Assembly: GCA_039915505.1 (NCBI GenBank)
Contig: JBDSND010000130.1
Location: forward strand, 1 to 19,966
Reading direction: 5' to 3'
Origin: CAIWHR01 sp039915505
GTDB lineage: Bacteria; Pseudomonadota; Gammaproteobacteria; Burkholderiales; Casimicrobiaceae
DNA length: 19,966 nucleotides
The position numbers were made by a program, and so were the translations under genes. The notes beneath the pieces were generated by a model. It worked only from the letters and a program-made list of their open reading frames with translations, was not told where the DNA came from and searched no databases. Positions 8,588 to 15,690 of this stretch are shown here, one piece after another. How positions within the stretch are numbered: the first letter of the stretch is position 1; each line of letters begins with the position of its first letter.

Positions 8588-9350
8588 GCACCGCCGGTTC
8601 GTGCCGCGGGCGCACGAATTCCGCTACGGCCTGTTCCTGATGTACCTGGACCTTGCCGAGCTCGACCAGGTGTTTGCCGGACGCTGGTTATGGTCGAGCC
8701 GGCGGCGCGCCGCGGCGCGTTTCGATCGTGCCGACCATTTCGGTGACCCGGCGGTATCGCTCGATCGCACCGTGCGCGACCTCGTGCAGGCGGAATCGGG
8801 CCGGCGGCTGACGGGTCCCATCCGGCTGCTCACCCACCTGCGCTACTTCGGCCATTGTTTCAATCCGGTGAGCTTCTTCTACTGCTTCGATGAGGCCGAC
8901 ACGGGTGTGGAAGCGATCGTTGCCGAGGTGACCAATACCCCGTGGAAGGAGCGACACTGCTATGTCCTGGATACCCCGGAGCCGGCAACTGGCGACTATC
9001 GGCAATATCGGCCCGCCAAGGCCATGCACGTCTCGCCGTTCATGCCCATGGACGTCGCGTATCGCTGGGGCTTCAGTGCCCCGGGAGAAACCTTGGCCGT
9101 CCACATGGCGCTCGATCGCGGCGGCGGCAAGGTGTTCGACGCCACCATGCGCCTCGAGCGCGAGCCCGTGTCGGGACCGGCGCTGGCCCGCGTGCTGGCG
9201 CGCTATCCGCTCATGACCCTGCAGGTGGTCGCGGGCATCCATTGGCAAGCCCTGCGACTGTGGGCGAAGGGCGTGCCGGTGCAAACCCATCCTACGCGCG
9301 GCGCTGCGTCCCCGCAGCCGTCCGGGCCCGCCCATCATCTGCGGCACTGA
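8556..9350 (+). CDS. DUF1365 family protein
   Basis: This 264-residue protein matches the DUF1365 family by order and wording: AIYHGWLRHRRFVPRAHEFRY at the start, HLRYFGHCFNPVSFFYCFD in the middle, EVTNTPWKERHCYVL, then KAMHVSPFMPMDVAYRW. The conserved histidines, aromatic residues and Asn-Pro of these motifs are intact. No signal peptide or clear transmembrane helix is seen, so it is probably cytoplasmic or peripheral on the membrane. The biochemical role is unknown. Family members are almost always encoded between an FAD oxidoreductase and a Cfa-like methyltransferase, as here. The ATG lies 32 bases inside the upstream gene, and GAGGCGA stands in front of it. It ends 15 bases before the Cfa-like gene. 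Confidence 0.93.
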   Translation: MQSAIYHGWLRHRRFVPRAHEFRYGLFLMYLDLAELDQVFAGRWLWSSRRRAAARFDRADHFGDPAVSLDRTVRDLVQAESGRRLTGPIRLLTHLRYFGHCFNPVSFFYCFDEADTGVEAIVAEVTNTPWKERHCYVLDTPEPATGDYRQYRPAKAMHVSPFMPMDVAYRWGFSAPGETLAVHMALDRGGGKVFDATMRLEREPVSGPALARVLARYPLMTLQVVAGIHWQALRLWAKGVPVQTHPTRGAASPQPSGPAHHLRH

Positions 9351-9365
9351 TCACGGAGTCACCTC

Positions 9366-10670
9366 ATGAAGACCACCATCCTCGAGCGCCCGCGCGCCAT
9401 TGCCCTGTCGCGCGACGTCGAGCGCGGGCCCTTGCTGGGCCGTTTTGCCGAGCGGCTGGTGCGCGGTCGCCTCGCCAAGCTGACCGATGGTGCAGTGCTG
9501 CTGCACGACCACGGCCGAGTGACGCGCTTCGGCGACCCCCAGTACTCAGGGTCGCTCGTGGCCAGCGTGCACGTCCGGGATCCGCGCTTCTATACCGAGC
9601 TGGCCTTCGGAGGTTCGGTGGGCGCGGGCGAGGCGTACATGCTGGGTTACTGGACAGTGGACGACCTCACCGCACTGGTTCGCATCCTGGTGCGCAATCG
9701 CGACGCCCTCGACGGCATCGATAGCGGCATCGCCCGATTGCAGCTGCCGCTGCAGAAGGCGCTGCACTGGACGGCGCGTAACACCCGCCGCGGCAGCCAG
9801 CGCAACATCGCCGCGCACTACGACCTGTCCAATCCATTCTTCGCACTCATGCTCGATCCGACCATGATGTACTCGAGCGCGGTGTTCGACCGGCCCGGGA
9901 TGACCCTGGAGGATGGCTCGATCGCCAAGCTGGAGCAGGTCTGCCGCAAGCTCGACCTCGGCCCAACGGATCACGTGCTGGAGATCGGCACGGGCTGGGG
10001 CGGCTTCGCGCTGCACGCGGTGCGAAACTATGGTTGCCGGGTCACGACCACCACCATCTCCCGCCGCCAGTACGAGCTCGCGGTCGAGCGCATCGCCGCC
10101 GCCGGATTGTCCGACCGGATCACCGTGCTGCTGGCCGACTACCGCGATCTCACCGGCGCGTACGACAAGCTGGTGTCGATCGAGATGATCGAGGCGGTGG
10201 GTCATCGCTACTTCGCGACGTTCTTCGGCAAGTGCTCGAGCCTGCTCAAGCCTGAGGGCATGATGCTGCTCCAGGCGATCACTATCGCCGATCATCGCTA
10301 CGAAGCGGCACTGCGCTCCGTGGACTTCATCCAGAAGTACATCTTTCCCGGATGCTGCATTCCATCGGTGGGCGCGATGAGTGCTGCCGTCGCCGCCGCC
10401 ACCGACATGCGCATCTTCCATCTCGAGGACATCGGCCCGTACTACGCCACGACCCTTCGGGCGTGGCGCGAGAACGTGTTCGCGCGCCGCGACGAGGTGC
10501 GGGCGATGGGCCTGGACGACGCTTTCCTGCGGATGTGGGAGTTCTACCTGTGCTATTGCGAGGGTGGCTTCGCCGAGCGGGCGCTGGGCGACGTGCAGAT
10601 GCTGATGGTCAAGCCGGGGGCCCGCCCGGCACCGCTCGCGCCACGCTTGCCGGCATCGGCGGGACGCTAG
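9366..10670 (+). CDS. Cyclopropane-fatty-acid-synthase-like phospholipid methyltransferase
   Basis: This 434-residue protein has a lipid-binding N-terminal domain (about 1-145) and a SAM methyltransferase domain. Landmarks are HYDLSNPFFALMLDP (151-165), the SAM loop VLEIGTGWG (204-212), EMIEAVG with Glu276, and KYIFPGCCIPS. Cfa enzymes add a carbon from SAM to a cis double bond of a phospholipid acyl chain at the inner membrane face. Aligned by eye with E. coli Cfa, Glu239 (here Glu276) and Tyr317 (here Tyr360) are kept. Cys139 is replaced by Ser171 (MMYSSAVF) and His266 by Gln303 (MLLQAITI), so the bicarbonate site looks altered. This variant may make a methyl or methylene branch, as reported for UfaA1-type enzymes, instead of a ring. 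CGGAG precedes the ATG. It is the last gene of the operon. Confidence 0.93.
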   Translation: MKTTILERPRAIALSRDVERGPLLGRFAERLVRGRLAKLTDGAVLLHDHGRVTRFGDPQYSGSLVASVHVRDPRFYTELAFGGSVGAGEAYMLGYWTVDDLTALVRILVRNRDALDGIDSGIARLQLPLQKALHWTARNTRRGSQRNIAAHYDLSNPFFALMLDPTMMYSSAVFDRPGMTLEDGSIAKLEQVCRKLDLGPTDHVLEIGTGWGGFALHAVRNYGCRVTTTTISRRQYELAVERIAAAGLSDRITVLLADYRDLTGAYDKLVSIEMIEAVGHRYFATFFGKCSSLLKPEGMMLLQAITIADHRYEAALRSVDFIQKYIFPGCCIPSVGAMSAAVAAATDMRIFHLEDIGPYYATTLRAWRENVFARRDEVRAMGLDDAFLRMWEFYLCYCEGGFAERALGDVQMLMVKPGARPAPLAPRLPASAGR

Positions 10671-10675
10671 CGCGG

Positions 10676-10688
10676 CCCGGTCGCCGGG
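10676..10688 (+). terminator. Small GC hairpin after the Cfa-like gene
   Basis: CCCGG, the loop TCG and CCGGG form a five-pair hairpin six bases after the stop codon. There is no T-tract, so this is only a weak candidate for the end of the lipid operon. The remaining bases up to 10870 show no other feature. Confidence 0.25.
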
Positions 10689-10870
10689 TGGCGATGGCGG
10701 CGGCGCGAGGGTGCGGCGCCCGCGCGTTGCCCGGCTATGCAGCCGTGCGAACGTCCTCGACGCAGCAGACGGGCGTTGCGCGCGGGTTCAATGCCGGTGG
10801 ACGGTCACGACGTCCCCGGGGATGTTCGCGGTCCTCGGTTCCGGCGCGGCGTCGATAGACAAAGGTCGCC

Positions 10871-12490
10871 TTAGCCTTGCGCCAGGCGCTCGCCGTGCTC
10901 GCGGGTGGCGTGGAAGCCGACTTTCGACCAGCGATCGACGGTCACCTGCAGGTTGTACTTGTTGGTGGCCAGGAATACCGGATTGCCGTCGACGTCGGTG
11001 CCGATCGAGGCGGCCTGCTCGCGCTCGAAGTTGCGCCGCGTCGCCTCGTCGGGGAACGTGAGCCAGCGCGCGGTGGAGACGAGCGCGGGATCGTAGATCG
11101 CGTCGACCTTGTACTCGCGGGCGAGGCGATCGGCGACAACTTCGAACTGAAGTTGGCCGACGGCGCCCAGCAGCAGCGTATTGCCCTGCACGGTCTCGAA
11201 GACCTGGATGGCGCCTTCCTCGCCGAGCTCCTGCAACCCTTTCTGCAGCTGCTTCGACTTGAACGGATCGCGCGGCCGCGCCACCCGAAAGAGCTCTGGC
11301 GCGAAATACGGGATGCCCTTGTAGGCGAGCGCCTCGCCGTCGGTCAGGGTGTCGCCGATCTGCAGCTGGCCGTGATTGTGGATGCCGAGGATATCGCCGG
11401 CCACGGCGTCCTCGCTCGACACCCGCTCGTTGGCCATGAACGTCAGGGCATTGGCGAGCTTCATCTCGCGGGCGGTGCGCAGGTGCCGCACCTTCATCCC
11501 CGGGGTGTAGCGGCCGGAGCACACCCGGAAGAAGGCGATGCGGTCACGATGCTTGGGATCCATGTTGGCCTGGATCTTGAACACGAAGCCGGAGAATGGG
11601 GGCTCGGCAGGATGCACCACCCGCGCACTGCCGTCGCGCGGCTGCGGCGGCGGCGCCCATTCCACCAGCGCCTGTAGCACTTCCTGCACTCCAAAGTTAT
11701 TGATCCCCGAGCCGAAGAAGACCGGGGTCTGCTGGCCAGCCAGGAACAGTTTGAGGTCGAACGGATGACTGGCGCTCTGGATGAGGTCGATGTCGCGGCG
11801 CACCGCCGGCATCTCGTCGGGGAAGAGCGCATCGAGGCGCGGATTGGCGAGGGCCTCGATGTGCTCCTGCTGCTCGCTACGGCGTTCCTCGCCAGGACTG
11901 AAGCGGATCAGCCGGTCCTCGATCAGGTCGAACACTCCGCGGAACGCCTTGCCCATGCCGATGGGCCAAGTCACCGGGGCGCAGTCGATCTGCAGCACCG
12001 ACTCGATCTCCTCCAGCAGGGCGATCGGCTCGCGCACCTCGCGGTCCATCTTGTTCACGAAGGTGATGATCGGCGTGTCGCGTAACCGGCAGACCTCGAG
12101 CAGCTTGATGGTCTGCGCTTCAACGCCCTTGGCCGCGTCGATCACCATCACGGCGGCGTCGACCGCGGTGAGCACCCGGTAGGTGTCCTCCGAGAAGTCC
12201 TGGTGGCCCGGGGTGTCGAGCAGGTTGATGGTGTGGTCGGCGTACTCGAACTGCATCACCGAGCTCGTGACCGAGATGCCGCGCTGTTTCTCGACCTCCA
12301 TCCAATCCGATGTCGCGTGGCGCGCACTCTTGCGCGCCTTGACCGTGCCGGCGAGCTGGATCGCGCCACCGAAGAGCAGCAGCTTTTCGGTGAGCGTCGT
12401 CTTGCCCGCGTCCGGGTGGGAGATGATCGCGAACGTGCGTCGCTTGGCGACGTCGCGCAGCAGGTTGGGAGGGTACGGAGGCGCGTTCAT
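10871..12490 (-). CDS. prfC: Peptide chain release factor 3
   Basis: This 539-residue translational GTPase recycles RF1 and RF2 from the ribosome after peptide release. It aligns along its whole length with E. coli RF3 (529 residues). The P-loop is in SHPDAGKTTLTEKLL, switch I in SDWMEVEKQRGISVTSSV, switch II in LLDTPGHQDFSEDTYR and the NKxD motif in VNKMDRE. Later landmarks are GFVFKIQANMDPKHRDR and IPYFAPELFR, and the end is FHATREHGERLAQG. The ATG at 12490 was chosen because the protein then begins MNAPPYPPNLLRDVAKRRTF, as in the family; the frame stays open upstream to 12634 but that stretch has no family match. No strong ribosome-binding site is seen. The gene stands alone, convergent with the lipid operon and divergent from creA across a repeat array. 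Confidence 0.97.
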   Translation of the reverse strand: MNAPPYPPNLLRDVAKRRTFAIISHPDAGKTTLTEKLLLFGGAIQLAGTVKARKSARHATSDWMEVEKQRGISVTSSVMQFEYADHTINLLDTPGHQDFSEDTYRVLTAVDAAVMVIDAAKGVEAQTIKLLEVCRLRDTPIITFVNKMDREVREPIALLEEIESVLQIDCAPVTWPIGMGKAFRGVFDLIEDRLIRFSPGEERRSEQQEHIEALANPRLDALFPDEMPAVRRDIDLIQSASHPFDLKLFLAGQQTPVFFGSGINNFGVQEVLQALVEWAPPPQPRDGSARVVHPAEPPFSGFVFKIQANMDPKHRDRIAFFRVCSGRYTPGMKVRHLRTAREMKLANALTFMANERVSSEDAVAGDILGIHNHGQLQIGDTLTDGEALAYKGIPYFAPELFRVARPRDPFKSKQLQKGLQELGEEGAIQVFETVQGNTLLLGAVGQLQFEVVADRLAREYKVDAIYDPALVSTARWLTFPDEATRRNFEREQAASIGTDVDGNPVFLATNKYNLQVTVDRWSKVGFHATREHGERLAQG

Positions 12491-12693
12491 GAGGCACACT
12501 GGCCGGCAGCCGGGGCCAGCCTGGAAAACAAAAGCCGCCGGCTGGAAGCGCGGGCGGCGAACACTGATTATAGCGCCACCGGAACGCCCCCGGCGCCGGG
12601 GCCAGCCGCGACCGGCTGCGCCGTCGACAAGCAATGCACCGGGGCCCGCCTTCCCTCCGCCCCTGATCGCCGCCCCCTGATCGCCCCGCCCCG
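12491..12693. other. Leader region of prfC with a short direct repeat
   Basis: These 203 bases upstream of prfC contain no convincing gene. CCCTGATCGC occurs twice, at 12661 and 12675, a 14-base spacing just before the larger array. No clear promoter boxes for prfC were found; a TGATTATAG stretch near 12565 is the only AT-rich spot. Confidence 0.4.
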
Positions 12694-12973
12694 TCCGACG
12701 TGACCGCCACGCCGTCCGACGTCACCGCCGCCCCCGTTCGACCGTCACCGCAGTCTCTCATCCGACCGTCACCGCCGCCCCTCGTCCGACCGTCACTTCC
12801 GCCCCTCGTCCGAGGTGACCGCCGCCCGCCGTCCGACCGTCACCGCCGCCTCGTTCGACCGTCACCGCCGCCCGCCGTCCGACCGTCACCGCCGCCCGCC
12901 CTCCGACCGTCACCGCCGCCACTCGTCCGACCGTCACTGCCGTCTCTCATCCGACCGTCACCGCCACTGCCGA
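12694..12973. repeat. Tandem repeat array of about 24 bp, 12 units
   Basis: Twelve adjacent units share the core TCCGACCGTCACCGCCGCC. They begin at 12694, 12715, 12737, 12761, 12785, 12809, 12832, 12854, 12878, 12902, 12926 and 12950, so the spacing is 24 in most steps but 21 to 23 in five. Central units are nearly identical and the left units are more divergent; three units carry GTGAC or GTCAC variants after TCCGA(C/G). Because unit length is often not a multiple of three, the array cannot encode one stable peptide repeat. It fills the space between the starts of prfC and creA, ending about 50 bases before creA. There are no unique spacers, so it is not a CRISPR. Confidence 0.9.
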
Positions 12974-13025
12974 GGCAACTGGCTGCGGCGGCCGTGGTCT
13001 CATTCCGCATTGCCAAGGAGGACCC

Positions 13026-13487
13026 ATGAACAAGATCGCCTGGATTGCCGGACTAGCGCTTACTGCACTCGGCAGTGCGCACGCCGAGGACATCGGCTGC
13101 GCATCCACGACGTTTCGGCTGCTCGGTGCGAACGACAAGGTCTGCGTGTCGGCCTTCGATGATCCCCGCGTTCCCGGGGTGTCGTGCCACGTGAGCCAGG
13201 CGCGCACCGGTGGCATCAAGGGTCCGCTCGGGTTGGCCGAGGACCCGTCGCGCTTTTCCATCGCCTGCCGGCAGGTCGGTCCCATCAACCTGCCGGATAA
13301 GCTGCCCGACGAGGAAAGCGTATTCAGCGAGAGCACCTCGATCCTGTTCAAGGAGACCAAGGTAGTGCGGATGTTCGACGCCAAGCGTCGGACGCTGGTC
13401 TACCTAGCGATCAGCCGCAAGGTGGTCGAGGGCTCGCCGATGAACGCCATCTCGACGGTACCGGTGATGCCGTGGCAAGGCCGCTAG
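13026..13487 (+). CDS. creA: CreA family periplasmic protein
   Basis: This 153-residue protein matches E. coli CreA (157 residues) closely. Shared segments are STTFRLLGANDKVCVSAFDD, then SQARTGGIKGPLGLAEDPS, CRQVGPINL, FDAKRRTLVYLA and the end SRKVVEGSPMNAISTVPVMP. A signal peptide, MNKIAWIAGLALTALGSAHA, with a likely cut before ED, sends it to the periplasm. The role of CreA is not established; in E. coli it is encoded beside the CreBC two-component system, which is absent here. A strong AAGGAGG site eight bases before the ATG fixes the start. The gene is preceded by the 24-bp repeat array and followed seven bases later by a GGGGTCAGAGT-type element that could end its transcript. Confidence 0.95.
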   Translation: MNKIAWIAGLALTALGSAHAEDIGCASTTFRLLGANDKVCVSAFDDPRVPGVSCHVSQARTGGIKGPLGLAEDPSRFSIACRQVGPINLPDKLPDEESVFSESTSILFKETKVVRMFDAKRRTLVYLAISRKVVEGSPMNAISTVPVMPWQGR

Positions 13488-13493
13488 AGAGGC

Positions 13494-13610
13494 GTTAATT
13501 GGGGTCAGAGTGGACTAACCGAAGTCGGTTAATTGGGGTCAGAGTGGACTAACTGAAGTCGTGCAGCCCATGGCGAGGGTTGAGGGCCGTTATTTCACTC
13601 TGACCCTATT
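13494..13610. repeat. GGGTCAGAGTG element: 34-bp direct duplication plus an inverted copy
   Basis: GTTAATTGGGGTCAGAGTGG opens two adjacent 34-bp units, 13494-13527 and 13528-13561, that differ at one base (C or T in ACTAAC/TGAAG). An inverted core, CACTCTGACCC, lies at 13596-13606 and is followed by TATTTTATTT. The core GGGTCAGAGTG resembles short repeats that I recall at the ends of IS200/REP-associated tyrosine transposase elements in beta- and gammaproteobacteria; no transposase is present. In RNA the second unit can pair with the inverted core over 11 bases, and the U-rich tail could make it a terminator for creA. From 13611 to 13735 nothing else was recognised. Confidence 0.75.
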
Positions 13611-13735
13611 TTATTTGATGCCCTCCTCGTTTCCGCGCGCGCCGAGGGCGTTCCAGGGGGTGCGCTCGCCCCGGCAGCGCGGTCATCCACCGGCGGCCAG
13701 GCAAGCATAGTCGCGCGGAACGCAGTGCAACCGTG

Positions 13736-13754
13736 GCGGCCGCTCACCGGCCGC
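13736..13754 (+). promoter_or_regulatory. GC-rich hairpin before dinB
   Basis: GCGGCCG, the loop CTCAC and CGGCCGC form a perfect seven-pair stem that ends 42 bases before the dinB ATG. It could be a leader hairpin controlling translation, or simply a by-product of high GC. No LexA-type box was recognised near it. Confidence 0.3.
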
Positions 13755-13796
13755 GGACCGGCTACCATAGTGGTGATCTCTTCCGCGCGGCCCCCG

Positions 13797-15014
13797 ATGC
13801 GCCTCATCGCCCACCTCGACATGGACGCCTTCTATGCGTCCGTGGAGCTCCTGCGCTACCCCGAGCTGCGCGGTCGGCCGGTGGTCATCGGCGGCGGGCG
13901 GCGCCACGAGCCGGAGGCGGTCACCGATCCGGCGACGGGCGCGACGCGGTATCGCTTTCAAACCCTGCGCGGCTATGTGGGCCGTGGTGTGGTCACCACC
14001 GCCACCTACGAGGCGCGTGCCCTGGGCCTGCATTCCGCGCAGCCGATGATGCGCGCGGCGGCGCTCGCCCCCGAGGCCATTCTGCTGCCCGTGGATTTCG
14101 ACGCGTACCGGCACTATTCCCGCCAGTTCAAGGCCGCGGTCGCGGCCCTCGCGCCGACGATCGAGGATCGCGGCATCGACGAGATCTACATCGATCTCAC
14201 GGACGTCACCCCGCCCGGCGGGGCGCTCTGCGAGGAGCCCGCCCCGGACGCCGATCGCTGGCACACCGCGCGGGACGTCGCCGCGAGCCTCAAGGCGGCG
14301 GTGCGCTCCACGACCGGCCTCACCTGCTCAATCGCGGTGGCCCCGAACAAGCTGCTCGCCAAGATCGCTTCCGAGCTCGACAAGCCGGACGGCCTGACCC
14401 TCCTCCGCCCCGCCGATATCCCGTCACGCATCTGGCCGCTTCCGGTCAGGCGGATCAATGGCATCGGTCCAAAATCGAGCGCCCGGCTGCAGGCACTGGG
14501 CATTGCGACCATCGGTGCGCTGGCGTCTGCCGACTCGGCCTTCCTGATCCGCGAATTCGGACCCCACTACGGTGCGTGGCTGCACGAAGCCGCGCACGGC
14601 CGCGACTATCGTGCCGTCGTGACCCATTCCGAGCCCAAGTCCATCAGCCGCGAGCGCACCTTCGAGCGCGATCTCTCGCCGCGCGACGACCGGGCCGCGC
14701 TGTCGGCCATCTTCACCGAGCTGTGCGCGGGGGTGGCCGACGACCTGACACGCAAGGGTTACGTCGGCCGAACGATCGGGCTGAAGCTGCGTTTCGACAA
14801 CTTTCGCACCGTGACACGGGACCAGACCATCGTCACCGCTACTGCCGATCCCGCGCTCATACGCCGCGCCGCCGGCGAATGCTTGCGCCGGGTGACGCTG
14901 GAGCGCCGTATCCGGCTGCTTGGGGTGCGTGTGGGCGCCTTGGTCTGCGCTGATGCCACGACGGAGATTGCCGGTCCGCCCGTCCCCGATCCGATGGCCT
15001 ACTCGCTTTTCTGA
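13797..15014 (+). CDS. dinB: DNA polymerase IV (Y family)
   Basis: This 405-residue error-prone translesion polymerase shows the Y-family catalytic residues: Asp8 in LDMDAFYASVE, and Asp128 and Glu129 in RGIDEIYIDL. A conserved CSIAVAPNKLLAKIASELDK segment follows, and then helix-hairpin-helix text (RINGIGPKSSARLQALGI). The little-finger domain starts near SISRERTFERDL. Compared with E. coli Pol IV there is an insertion of about 25 residues near positions 36-61, between VVIGG and GVVTTATYEAR; I associate this with betaproteobacterial DinB. The C-terminal end, MAYSLF, is a poor match to the usual clamp-binding QLxLF/QLVLGL tail. The ATG at 13797 places the catalytic Asp at its usual distance; the ribosome-binding site is weak. 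No SOS box was found, so damage control of this copy is not shown. Confidence 0.95.
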   Translation: MRLIAHLDMDAFYASVELLRYPELRGRPVVIGGGRRHEPEAVTDPATGATRYRFQTLRGYVGRGVVTTATYEARALGLHSAQPMMRAAALAPEAILLPVDFDAYRHYSRQFKAAVAALAPTIEDRGIDEIYIDLTDVTPPGGALCEEPAPDADRWHTARDVAASLKAAVRSTTGLTCSIAVAPNKLLAKIASELDKPDGLTLLRPADIPSRIWPLPVRRINGIGPKSSARLQALGIATIGALASADSAFLIREFGPHYGAWLHEAAHGRDYRAVVTHSEPKSISRERTFERDLSPRDDRAALSAIFTELCAGVADDLTRKGYVGRTIGLKLRFDNFRTVTRDQTIVTATADPALIRRAAGECLRRVTLERRIRLLGVRVGALVCADATTEIAGPPVPDPMAYSLF

Positions 15015-15042
15015 GAGCCGCGTTTGACGCTTCTGAAGGTGA

Positions 15043-15057
15043 GCGCCGCTCCGGCGC
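15043..15057 (+). terminator. Hairpin downstream of dinB
   Basis: GCGCCG, the loop CTC and CGGCGC form a six-pair GC stem 28 bases after the dinB stop. No T-tract follows. It may help end the dinB transcript. A second small dyad, TTAGG-AGGTG-CCTAA, lies at 15117-15131 before the lipoprotein gene. Confidence 0.3.
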
Positions 15058-15206
15058 ACGGAACTTTGGGGGTTTGTCCGACATCCCCAGCGGCCGTAAA
15101 CGTTCAATCTTGCGGCTTAGGAGGTGCCTAACCATCTCGCGACGGCTGTAGCATACCGATGGGCGAGGGTTCTGGACACTAGAGCCTCATTGGACAAGGA
15201 GCGCAC

Positions 15207-15608
15207 ATGAAAAGGGCATTGTTACTCGGTGCGGTCACGCTGGCACTCGCCGGCTGTGCCGCCGGGCCGTACTACGACAGCTATGGGTACGGCTACGGAC
15301 CTGGACCTGGAATTTACGATTCCGGCTACTCCGATTACGGCTACGGTGCTCCGGCATATTACGGTCCGAGCAGCCTCGGAGTTGGGTACTACTATTACGA
15401 AAGCGATGGTAGGCGCTACTGGCGCGACGGGCGGCGCGACCATGATGGCAACTGGCGCGATCGCGGCGACCGCTGGCGTGACCGAGGCGATGGATGGGAC
15501 CGGGGCGACCGTGTCCCGCGACCTGCCGAGCAGATGGTGAATCCGCGCGGGTTCCACGGCGAATCCGGCAACGAAGCCGGCATGGGGCGCGGCAACTCGC
15601 AGCAATAG
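15207..15608 (+). CDS. Small Tyr/Gly-rich lipoprotein, hypothetical
   Basis: This 133-residue protein has a lipoprotein signal peptide, MKRALLLGAVTLALAGC, with the lipobox LAGC at Cys17. The mature part is low-complexity: a Tyr/Gly/Pro-rich half (repeated YGYG and DYGYG), then GVGYYYYESDGRRYWRDGRR, then an Arg/Asp/Gly-rich stretch in which RDRGD-like steps repeat, and a polar tail. I do not recognise a family with a known function. Such proteins usually sit in the outer membrane, and the tyrosine-rich part may bind metals, wall or other proteins, but this is a guess. AAGGAG seven bases before the ATG supports the start. It is followed by a strong hairpin terminator shared with the convergent LysR gene. 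Confidence 0.85.
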   Translation: MKRALLLGAVTLALAGCAAGPYYDSYGYGYGPGPGIYDSGYSDYGYGAPAYYGPSSLGVGYYYYESDGRRYWRDGRRDHDGNWRDRGDRWRDRGDGWDRGDRVPRPAEQMVNPRGFHGESGNEAGMGRGNSQQ

Positions 15609-15632
15609 GCCTCGGCAGTACGTGCATAACAG

Positions 15633-15656
15633 AAAGGCCCGCCTGCGCGGGCCTTT
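15633..15656. terminator. Bidirectional intrinsic terminator
   Basis: AAAGGCCCGC, the loop CTGC and GCGGGCCTTT form a perfect ten-pair stem. T-rich ends exist on both strands (CCTTTCG on plus, CCTTTCTGTT on minus). It lies between the convergent lipoprotein and LysR genes and should end both transcripts. Confidence 0.9.
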
Positions 15657-15690
15657 CGCAATTCTGACGGCAGGATCGGGTACTGCGCCT

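Noticed and set aside
12491..12634. N-terminal extension of prfC to an upstream start at 12634
   Set aside because: The 48 added residues have no match to RF3, whereas the protein from 12490 begins as the family does.
12694..12973. Possible CRISPR array
   Set aside because: Units are adjacent with no unique spacers of constant length, and no cas gene is in the window.
12700..13029. A 109-codon open frame rich in Pro, Arg and Ser across the repeat array
   Set aside because: It only reads through non-coding repeats; unit lengths of 21-24 break the frame pattern, it has no ribosome-binding site, and it overlaps the creA start.
13680..13796. LexA box for SOS control of dinB
   Set aside because: No CTG-N10-CAG-like palindrome was found; only an ACCA-TAG-TGGT dyad, which is too short to support the claim.
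15124..15210. 28-codon GTG frame before the lipoprotein gene with GGAGG next to it
   Set aside because: The ribosome-binding site overlaps the start codon with no spacing and the peptide shows no feature.
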